Assembly (NCBI RefSeq): GCF_002099425.1
Contig: NW_018344160.1
Span: 868,001-932,000 of the forward strand
Direction of reading: 5' to 3'
Length of the DNA: 64,000 nucleotides
Source: Phascolarctos cinereus
Taxonomy: Eukaryota; Chordata; Mammalia; Diprotodontia; Phascolarctidae
Part shown: piece after piece, positions 56,280 through 64,000 of the stretch
How the letters are laid out: every line of letters starts with the position of its first letter
Position numbering within the stretch: position 1 is the stretch's first letter
The notes under the pieces: generated by a model
The model's input: the letters and a program-made list of their open reading frames with translations, nothing else
Database searches by the model: none
Told to the model about the DNA's origin: nothing
Position numbers and translations under genes: made by a program

Positions 56280-56640
56280 GATATACATTCTTCCCTGATA
56301 AGTCCACAATCTGTTCAATTCTAGTCATCACATTTAGGGAAAATAGACAAACTGGAGCACATCCAGAAGCAGGAATACAGAATGGTGAAAAGTCTAAAAA
56401 CTGCTATACAAGACTTATTATGAGGAAAAATACCACCACTATTAACAAGAACAGGAAAAACCTAAAGATATTCAATCTGGAGAACAGAAGATTTTACTTG
56501 AACATGACAACAATTTCTAAGTCTTTGAAGAGCTATTACGAGGAAGAAAGATTTTGCTTGATTTCCTTGGCCCCAAAGGGTACAATGAGGAGAAATAGGT
56601 TGAGACAGATTAAGGCCTGGTAACAGGGGTACAGATGTAG
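56280..56640 (+). mobile_element. CR1/L3-type LINE 3' fragment, sense
   Basis: 'TTCAATTCTAGTCATCACAT', 'GACAAACTGGAGCACATCCA', 'AGAATGGTGAAAAGTCT', 'TTCAATCTGGAGAACAGAAG' and 'CTTGATTTCCTTGGCCCCAA' follow the order of the CR1-clade reverse-transcriptase end, as in L3. It is old and has no open frame. Confidence 0.75.
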
Positions 56641-57124
56641 GGAGAAGGTCCTTTTTTTTAAATTAAGCTATCCAGAAGTAGAATATTCTGATTTGAGAGA
56701 TGAGTTTCTCACCAATGAAAAGCTTTAATCATAGATTAAATTGTCAACTATTAGAAGAAAAGGAAGTATTCTTTTTGAGGTACAGGTTGTATAAGAGGCC
56801 TCTTTTAACCCCAACATACTCATTCTTTGGTTTCACATCCCAAAAGCCTAATTTGGCTCTCTGAGTACCATGGAAAAAGATCTTGAATCATTTTGAGCTG
56901 TAACTGCCTTTTCTTGGCTCAGTTAGAACATAGGCAGAAAAAGGAATTTCTTAATTGTGTGTACATAATCTCTTAATAGTATGGCAACTAGCTCCATACT
57001 TACAAGTATGCAGAGAAATTTATGAGGTCCAGTTTGAGTGATGGGGCTCTAGTATTATAGGATGTAGTTTAGTGACTTCAACTCATGAAATGTAGTGCAG
57101 TGCTGTCTGTCTCTTCATTCATAT
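56641..57124. other. No recognised feature
   Basis: Unique DNA without frames or named repeats. Confidence 0.4.
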
Positions 57125-57740
57125 TAGGTAACCCAGCAACAGATAAGTATTGTGGACCAACCATGTATCAGGGGATTGTAATAGGTGCTAGGGAAAATAA
57201 AAATGAATACATCTTGATGTCTGATTCTAAGTATCTTAAAACTGATAAATATATGTAAACAGATATAATACTAATTTAATACAAGCCCATTGAAAAGTTA
57301 CAACATACAATGAGAAATTTAAGAAAAAAAGATATCGCTTACATTTGAGAAATTAAAAAAAAATCATAGAAGATGTTGTATTGAGCTAAACTTTGAAAGA
57401 TTTCAAGAGGAATTGTGAGTTTCATGACCAGGACATGGAGATAGAAAAGGGTATTTGGAAATAATGTAGAGTCCAATTTTCCCAGAAGAGAGAGTAAAGT
57501 AAGAGTGGTGTGGGAAAGATCTAAAAAGATAAGTTGGAACCCCACTGCACATTAGTTTGAACATTAGTGTAAAAGCTTTGGATATTATTCATAAGGCCAC
57601 GTGGAACCATCGATTTTTGCATAGGAAATTGTCATGATCAGAACTGTGGTTAGCAAAATTACTCTGGTTGCTGTGTGTGGACTAGATTGGAACAGGAAGA
57701 CATGATAATTTATTAATCTCTACAGCCCTGAGAGTAGTAA
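57125..57740 (-). mobile_element. L2 3' region, antisense, long copy
   Basis: 'GTGGACCAACCATGTATCAG' with 'ATAGGTGCTAGGGAAAATAA' marks the 3' end. Then 'GAGCTAAACTTTGAAAGATT', 'GGTTTGGATATT'-like and 'ACTCTGGTTGCTGTGTGTGG' follow the internal L2 order up to 57700. Strongly diverged. Confidence 0.65.
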
Positions 57741-57756
57741 ATTTGCATGTTATTGG

Positions 57757-57996
57757 CTGGCAGCTAAGTTGGTGCAGTGGATAGAGCATCAGGGCTGGAG
57801 TCAGGAAGATCTGAGTTCAAATCTGGTCTCATTTACCAGCTGTGTGACCCTGTACAAGTCGTTTAGCCTGTTTTGACTGAGTTTCCTTATCTGAAAAAAA
57901 TGAGCTAGAAAAGGAAATAGCAAACTACTCCAATATCTTTGCCAAGAAAATGCCAAAATGTGGTCACAAAGAGTCAGATACAACTGAAAACCAAAA
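57757..57996 (+). mobile_element. RTE-tailed tRNA SINE, sense, with target duplication
   Basis: The head GGCAGCTAAGTTGGTGCAGT carries the B box GAGTTCAAATCTGG. It is followed by 'AGTTTCCTTATCTGAAAAAA', 'AGCAAACTACTCCAATATCT' and the tail 'TGTGGTCACAAAGAGTCAGA'. ATGTTATTGG flanks it at 57747-57756 and 57997-58006. Confidence 0.9.
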
Positions 57997-58006
57997 ATGT
58001 TATTGG

Positions 58007-58544
58007 TCATTCCATTCTTACACTAATTTAAAATAACTTTAAGATTTACTTAAGTCAATTCATAACAATTTTGTATTCACTATTTTTCAACTTGTACATT
58101 TTCAGCATTTGGGAATAATGCATTGTTCACTGGAAAGCACACATCCAACATTCATTTTTCAATTCCATAGTCTGTGTTTTTGGAGCTGTCCCTTAAACAC
58201 TGTTTACAAATTCTCCCTAGACATATTCATCATACCCTGAAGGCTCTAAGTTTCTGAATCTATTCTTTACAATTTTCCCCACTCCCCTCAGGTTGTTATG
58301 CAGCATTCAATCCTGATAAGTGATAATGTCTCTTGGGATATGCACATATCTCACACATACACTTAAACCTAAAACATTATAGTGAGGTGAATAATTAATC
58401 CAGTAGAAAATTTCAGATGTCAGCCTGGTTTAGCCCCTTAAATTACACAATATTTTGAGCATAGGGTTTTTTATAACTTATTTTATTCTTAATTTATTTG
58501 ATCAATGCTAATGAAATGTAATTATATGTAGTGAAAAAAAATCC
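58007..58544. other. No recognised feature
   Basis: AT-rich unique DNA. Confidence 0.4.
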
Positions 58545-58795
58545 AGATGTTGTTCTTCAGTCATTTTTCAGTCATTTCCAACTCTATGTGACACTTTTTG
58601 GGGTTTTCTTGGCAACGATACTAGAGTAGTTTGTCATTTCCTTTTCCAGCTTAATTTATAGTTGAGGAAAATAAGGCAAACACTAGGGTCACCCAACTAG
58701 TGACTATCTGGGAGTAGATTTGAACTTATGAAGATGAATCTTTCTGACTTTATCCCCAGTGCTGTATCTACTGTGCCACCTAGGTGTCCCTACAC
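58545..58795 (-). mobile_element. RTE-tailed tRNA SINE, antisense
   Basis: The antisense tail 'CATTTCCAACTCTATGTGAC' and 'GGCAACGATACTAGAGTAGT' come first, then 'CACTAGGGTCACCCAACTAG' and the head 'TCTACTGTGCCACCTAGGTG'. A possible short target duplication around CAGAT(A)TGT is not convincing. Confidence 0.85.
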
Positions 58796-58904
58796 ATTCA
58801 GATATGTGGGGTCAAATTCAGAGTAAGTGATTTTGAACTCTCCAGAGTACAGTGTTATAGGGTAATGATTAAGATCATTTTTCAAAGCAGTTTCATGGCA
58901 TGCC

Positions 58905-59620
58905 AATCATCCTTGGCAACATAGAATAGACCAAATCACACTTCCTGTACTACTGTTGATGTTACTACCATCTTTCCAGTTCAAGATATGCAACCTTGCT
59001 GTCATTCTCCGCTCATCATCCTTACTTCACATATTTAATCAGCTGTCAAATCTTCTCATTTGAGTCTGTACCACATCTCTGTCATCTATTCCCTTCTCTC
59101 TACCCACAAAGCTACCACTCTAATTCAGGCCCTAATCACCTCTAGCATGGATTTTTGCAATAGCCTCCTAGCTGATCTGCTTCAAATATTTCTCTACTCC
59201 AATCTAATGTCCACATGGCTGCCAAAGTTCAAGCCCGCTATGCCACCATGGCCTTCTTCCTCAACATAGGCAAGTTCTCAATCTCTGTCTGTCTCTCTGA
59301 ATCATCTCTCTCTTTATTTCTGTCTCTGTCTCTTGTCTCTGTCTCTGTATATCTGCCTTTCTATCTCCCCCACCACTCCTCTCTCAAATGTGATGGCTCT
59401 CTATTATCTTTAGAATAACATATTAACTCTTCTTTTTGTCATTTAAAGCCTTTCATAACCAGACCTCTTCCTATGTTTCAAGTCTTCTCACACATTACTC
59501 TTTGCCATACATATTGGCTTACTTAGAATCAGTGCTCCCATCTCCATGTCTTTACACTGGCTGTCTCCCATGGGGAAAATTCTCTGTCCTCTAATCTTCA
59601 CCTACTAGGATTTTAGGGTC
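58905..59620 (+). mobile_element. L2 internal-to-3' region, sense
   Basis: 'TTCCAGTTCAAGATATGCAA', 'ACCACATCTCTGTCATCTAT', 'TCTAATTCAGGCCCTAATCA', 'AATAGCCTCCTAGCTGATCT' and 'GCCTTTCATAACCAGACCTC' give the L2 order over 700 bp. A TCTCTGTC-type simple repeat (59281-59350) interrupts it. The last 3' part is missing. Confidence 0.8.
59281..59350. repeat. (TCTCTG)n simple repeat inside L2
   Basis: Imperfect CTCTGTCT units. Confidence 0.85.
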
Positions 59621-59799
59621 CTCTCTAGAAAGAGTTTAATAAAAGTTTTCAGCAAGATTCCTTTACTGGTTTCCCTAGCTGCTAGTAACTTCTCCCAAAT
59701 TTGTTTGCATCTTGTTTAAGTACATGTTGTCTCTCTCCCTGTTTCATTCCTCCCATCCACACACACTGTCAGAGACAATATTTTTTTCCCTTTCTCTTT

Positions 59800-60195
59800 G
59801 AATCCACCCAGTTAAAAAAATGTGTGCCAGTTTCAAGTGCTGTTATAACCACTCCTTCAAACAACTAATTGCAGAGCAGCTAATGTACAAATTATTCCCT
59901 GGCTTGCTGGACAAATTGTCTATGTTGCCAGGTTGTTCACTGATGGGCTGGATCATATATTTGAATTCTTGAGGTTTCACTTGCTCCTCACCATGGAAGC
60001 CACTTAAAGATGCCAATGTCTCCCATTGCATCTGGAGCCATCTCAATTCATTCTGATCTATATCTTGCCACTGGATCCAGATGGCTCTAGAGGAGAGATG
60101 GAGGTCTCACTTAAATTCACTTCCAAGCCAAGACATCACCTTTCTGATTTTATTGGTCATCTTCCTGAAACAAGGACAAACAACAACTATAGAAA
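59800..60195. repeat. Unnamed marsupial interspersed repeat ending in CAA units
   Basis: 'CCACTGGATCCAGATGGCTC', 'TAGAGGAGAGATGGAGGTCT' and 'CCAAGACATCACCTTTCTGA' lead to 'AACAAGGACAAACAACAACT', a tail of CAA units. I associate this order with a dispersed marsupial repeat but cannot name the family. The strand is probably plus, given the A-rich end. Confidence 0.5.
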
Positions 60196-60210
60196 CAGAC
60201 TCGAAGGGGT

Positions 60211-61487
60211 AGCGCCAAGATGGCAGAGTGAAAGCAATAACTTGCTTGAGCTCTCCCCCAAACCCCTCCAAATACCCGTATAAAATAACTCTAAACAAAT
60301 TCTAAAGCAGTAGAAGCCACAAAAAGAGAGTGAAACAAATTTCCAGCCCAAGACAACCTGGATGGTTGATCAGAAAAGTATATCATGCTGGGCAGGGAGA
60401 GAAGTGCAGTTTGGCATGGGCACGCATGCAAGGGAGGGCTCAACAAACCTGGAGCAGGCATCAGAGGACTCAATCACAGGCAGCTGTGGTGGTTTCCTGA
60501 CCTCTCAACCCATGAATGCCAAAGACAACTTAGAAGGTCAGTGGGAAAAATTTGTTTCTGTGGTAAGAGAGAAAAGCTAGGTCCCAGCCCCCATTACTGA
60601 GGGTGTCTCTGGAGCAGTAGCTTCTTCCTGAGCTTCTGGTCCACAGACTGAGGGGGAATTGAGTGGCCGATCAGAGGGGAATTGCAGGGATCTCTTTGCC
60701 AGTGCTGAGCCAGGAATCTCTTGCTTTGCCCATGCTTGGATCTGGGTCACAGTTCTGATGGTAGTCCTGGAGCAAGAGGAGTGTTGGCATGGTGGAGCTT
60801 GTAATGGTTGTGAAGAGAAAATCCTCTTCACAGTTCTGAGACAGAAAAAAGAGTGCTTGTGGTCACTCATAGACCAGAGCAAACACCTTAACCCTTAGGG
60901 TACTACCTCGGAAAAACTGAAAATTTACAGATAACTAGAAATATCTCTGAAAACAGCTGTATAAACCCCCAAAGCTTGGGACAGTACATTCTCCCCATTG
61001 GAAGCAAACTCCTACCTTAACAAAGAATGTAAAACTCAAGTAATTGACTGGGATAATGAGCAAACCTTACAAAAAAGAATCAGACCATAGAATCCTTTTT
61101 GGTAACAAAGAAGATCAAAACATACAACTAGAAGAAGACAACAAAGTCAAAGCTCCTACATCCAAAGACTCCAAGGAAAAAATGAATCAGTCCCAGCCCT
61201 TGGAAGAGCTTAAAAAGGATTTTGAGAAGCAAGTAAGAAAAGTAGAGTAAATACTGGGAGAGAAATGAGAGTGATGCAAGAAAATCATAAAAACAAGTGA
61301 ACAGCTTGCTAAGTAAACACAAAACATACTGAAGAAAATAACATCTTAAAAATAGCCTAACCCAAATGTCAAAAGAGGTTCAAAAAGCCAATGAGGATAA
61401 GAATGCCCTAAAAAGCAAAATTGAAAAAATGGAAAAGGAAGTCAAAAAACTTACCAAAGAAAATACTTGCTTAAAAAATACAATGGC
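60211..61487 (+). mobile_element. HAL1-family LINE, 5' part, interrupted
   Basis: The 5'UTR (60211-61055) opens with GGTAGCGCCAAGATGGCAGA and matches 39597-40470. ORF1 starts at the ATG at 61056 with MSKPYKKESDHRILFGNKED and has a stop at about 61248. It continues with NEDKNALKSKIEKMEKEVKK and a TKENTCLKNTMA stretch to about 61487, where an L1 5' half is inserted. The element resumes at about 63832 and runs off the end of the window, so whether it lacks ORF2 cannot be seen. Confidence 0.8.
61056..61487 (+). pseudogene. HAL1 ORF1, N-terminal half, broken
   Basis: The first 65 codons are open (MSKPYKKESD to VRKVE), with a Lys/Glu-rich N terminus. Then come a stop, a frame change and the coiled coil (KEVQKANEDKNALKSKIEKM). 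The sequence matches the ORF1 at 40471 over its full length. The insertion at 61488 splits the coiled coil. Confidence 0.78.
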
Positions 61488-61649
61488 TCACCTTCCCCTA
61501 TCAACCTCTGAAAACCCAGAAAACATCACCCCAGAAAAAACCCTGGAATGGCTGAACCAGAAGAAAGTTATGGAGCAGCAAAGCAGTAGCCCAGCCTCAC
61601 TTTAGCACACCAGGAGGAGATCCTGGTGAGGCAGAATTCTACAGCAAAT

Positions 61650-62200
61650 CAGTCTCCCAGTGCCTCACAAAAATAAGGGAAACAGCGCTACAAAGGGCCC
61701 TATGTGGATAAGCACCCTGAAGCATTCACCTGAAAGGAGCTGAAGAAAGCAACCTAGAGCCCTACTAAAGTTCCAGCTTTGCTGATTCCAGCCCAACACC
61801 GGGTAAGCTGCCAGAACCCTACAGCCTCCAACTGCCAAAAAGGAGGAGATCCTGAAGCCCAGGTGGTAGAGCAGGCAAGCACCAACACCTGGACCAGTGA
61901 GTGCCTCAGTGAGGGCGGGGAAACTGGTGGAAACAAGCTCAGAAAACCACCAGGTGCCTCAGCACTCTACAGAAAAGGAGTCCCCCAGTGCCTCAGCAGA
62001 TCTAAGGGAGGCAGCACTGCAAAGGGCCCCAGGCAGATAAACACCCTGCAGCACCCATTTAAAAGAAGCTGAAGAAAGCTAAAGGAAAGAAAAAGTAGGC
62101 TACCTAGAATTGCCTGAAAGTTCCAGCCTTGCTGATTCCAGCCCAAGCCTAGCTAAGCTGACAGAACCGTACAGCCTAAAATTGCCAACTTAAGAGGCCC
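61650..62200 (+). repeat. Tandem ~330-350 bp units in the L1 5'UTR
   Basis: CCCAGTGCCTCA recurs at 61656 and 61984, AAAGGGCCC at about 61694 and 62020, and TTGCTGATTCCAGCCCA at 61779 and 62129. The second unit carries a small extra segment. Tandem 5'UTR 'monomers' are known from mouse L1. Here there are two. Confidence 0.75.
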
Positions 62201-62319
62201 CAGCACACAATTCCAGTGACCAAGACCTAGGCTCCCAACACAAGAAGCTTGGGTTATTGCCCTCTGCTCCGCAACAGGAGAGCCCATTCTCTTTGAAGGT
62301 CAAGGAATAAAGAAACACT

Positions 62320-63265
62320 GTGAGTAAAAAGAAACACAACATAGATTCACATTATGAGAAGAGTGAAGACCAAGACAGAAATTCTGAAGAGGACAACATT
62401 GTCAACAAACCCACATCTGCAACATCAAAAGGAAACATGAACTGGTCTGAAGCCCAAAAAGCCTTCTTAGAACAGCTGAAGAAGGAAATTGGAAAGGAAA
62501 TTGGCCAATTGGAAAAAAAGTACACTGAAGAAAACAAATGCCTCAGAAATACAATTGGAGAATTGGAGAAGGAAATTAAAAAAATAACAAAGAAAACCAT
62601 CTGTTAAAACTTAGAATTGGACAAATGAAAACTAATGACTCTATGAAAGAGCGAGAATCAGTCATACAGAAACAAAAAAAGGAAAAAAAAGATGAAAACA
62701 TAGAATACCTCATGGGTAAAGCAACTGACCTGGAAAATCAATCCAGGAGAGAAAACTTAAAAATTATTGGAATATCTGAAAATCATGATGTTAAAAAAAA
62801 AACCTGGACAGTGTCTTTCAGGAAATCATAAAAGGAAAACTGCCCTGAAATCCTGGAACAAGAAGGTAAAATAACCTTAGAAATACTCCACTGCTCACTG
62901 CCTGAAAGAGATCCCAAATTGAAAATGCCAAGAAATATGATAGCTAAATTCCAAAATTACCAGATGAAAGAGAAAATACAGCAAGCAGACAGAAAAAAAA
63001 TTTAAATATCATGAAACCGCAGTCAGGATTACATAAGACTTTGCAGCTTCTACATTAAAAGACCATAGGGCATTGAATATGATATTCCGTAAGGGAAAGG
63101 AGCTTGGATTGCAGCCATGGATCAACTACCCAGCAAAAATGAGCATGATCTTTCAGGGGAGGAGATGGATATTCAATGAAATAGGGGACTTCCAAACCTT
63201 CCTGATAAAAAGACCAGAGTTCAACAGAAAATTTGATCTTCATGTACAAGATTCAGGAAAGACAT
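62320..63265 (+). pseudogene. L1 ORF1, broken
   Basis: It begins at GTG (62320) where the related ORF starts with ATG (SKKKHNIDSHYEKSEDQDRN). The N-terminal and coiled-coil regions run to 62605 (IGKEIGQLEKKYTEENKCLR), where a frame change ends the first frame. The RNA-recognition part is in another frame at 62625-62831 (MGKATDLENQSRRENLKIIG). The C-terminal domain is at 63073-63267 (NYPAKMSMIFQGRRWIFNEI, then LIKRPEFNRKFDLHVQD). It cannot make an intact ORF1 protein. Confidence 0.82.
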
Positions 63266-63831
63266 AAAAAGGTAAATGGGACAGAAAGATACAATATGTT
63301 GTTAATAAGGGCAAACTGCCTACATCCCTACAAGGGAAGGTGACATTTGCTGCTCTTGAGAACTGCATTGTTACTACACCATGTTGAAGGAGTATACATA
63401 AAGGTGGTGGATATAAGTTGACTTTGATGTAATGATAAAAAAAAATCTAATCAAGTGGGCTAAATGGATCCAAGTAATAGGATTAGTCAGATATAAGAAA
63501 ATGTACTGAGAAAGGAGGAGGCAGGCAATGGTATATTTCATTACAGGAGAACACACAAAAACCTATTACAGCAGAGGGAAAGAAGGGAGGCAGTGAGAAT
63601 TGTTTGAATCTTACTCTCATCAGATTGGCTCAAAAGGGAATAACATAATCAGTTAGGTATAGAAATCTAACTTGCCCTATAGTCAGTAGGAGGGAAAAGG
63701 TGAAAGAAAAGATAGGGGGGATAAAATGAAGGGAAGAAGCAGTTAGGGTAAAGGGGAAGAAAAGGGAAAGTGCTAATAGAAGGGAGGAGGGACAGAAGGC
63801 GGTGGTCAAAAGCAAAAAATAGAATGGATCC

Positions 63832-64000
63832 AATGGAAGCTAGTGACTTTATGAGAAATCAAGACACTGTAAAACAAATCCAAAAGAATGAAAAACTAGA
63901 AAAGAATGTGAAATATCACATTGGAAAAAAAAAACAAAGAAAAACAACACTGACTTGGAAAATATATCCAGGAGAAACAATTTAAAAATTATTGGATTAT
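63832..64000 (+). mobile_element. HAL1-family LINE, continuation of ORF1 to window end
   Basis: 'GCTAGTGACTTTATGAGAAA' matches 40905-40925 and 'GGAAAATATATCCAGGAGAA' matches 41008-41025. It continues the ORF1 of the element at 60211 after the nested L1. Translation gives SDFMRNQDTVKQIQKNEKLE, the end of the coiled coil. Confidence 0.82.

Larger units (their letters stand above)
61488..63827 (+). mobile_element. L1 5' half (5'UTR, ORF1, spacer) nested in HAL1 ORF1
   Basis: The 5'UTR (about 61491-62319) contains two tandem units. ORF1 (62320-63265) and a purine-rich spacer (63270-63810) follow. It stops after GTCAAAAGCAAAAAA, where the ORF2 start would be expected next. AAAAAATACAATGG (61473-61486) and AAAAAATAGAATGG (63814-63827) flank it with one mismatch, although the right copy overlaps the A-rich end. 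The lack of ORF2 and 3'UTR suggests insertion of a prematurely ended or internally primed L1 RNA. Confidence 0.75.

Overview
This window looks like gene-poor nuclear DNA from a marsupial, most likely an Australian (australidelphian, possibly dasyuromorph) species. The evidence is its repeat content: tRNA-derived SINEs that read like the Australian WSINE1 type, tRNA-SINEs with an RTE/BovB-type tail, many MIR/THER and L2 copies, and above all marsupial-style L1 and ORF1-only 'half-L1' (HAL1) elements. The species call rests on remembered repeat consensus sequences, not on a search. No intact protein-coding gene, rRNA or tRNA gene was found, and no prokaryotic features. Nearly all open frames lie inside decayed LINEs or dinucleotide repeats.

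Layout. 1-6.6 kb: AT-rich unique DNA with L2, MIR and L1 scraps. 6.65-14.5 kb: a nearly full-length antisense L1 (3' end at low coordinates) broken by three SINEs and by a second L1 3' end at 12.25-13.36 kb. 14.5-16.4 kb: L2 and MIR copies. 15.7-25.6 kb: a patchwork of antisense L1 pieces with a sense-strand HAL1 in the middle (21.3-23.9 kb). 26.0-27.55 kb: a broken, apparently intronless copy of the host deubiquitinase gene USP49, the only host-gene fossil recognised. 27.6-39.6 kb: mostly unique AT-rich DNA with microsatellites, L2, MIR, an unnamed old repeat and a hAT-type DNA transposon. 39.6-42.7 kb: a full-length HAL1 with clear target-site duplications and a probable 3' transduction. 44.76-45.14 kb: a long TA/CA microsatellite. 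45.2-47.8 kb: an antisense L1 carrying a LINE 5'UTR-only insertion. 48.7-50.8 kb: L2 pieces and a purine-rich array. 50.8-53.05 kb: a retrovirus-like sequence whose ends (R at one end, R plus poly(A) at the other, flanked by a target duplication) indicate that a retroviral RNA was copied in by LINE machinery. 54-60.2 kb: L2, hAT, CR1/L3 and SINE copies. 60.2 kb to the end: a HAL1 whose ORF1 is split by the 5' half of an L1.

Nothing here is a working gene system. The interest lies in the record of LINE activity: target duplications identify several separate insertions, including two probable 3' transductions, two 5'-part-only insertions, one retroposed retroviral RNA and one host retrocopy candidate.
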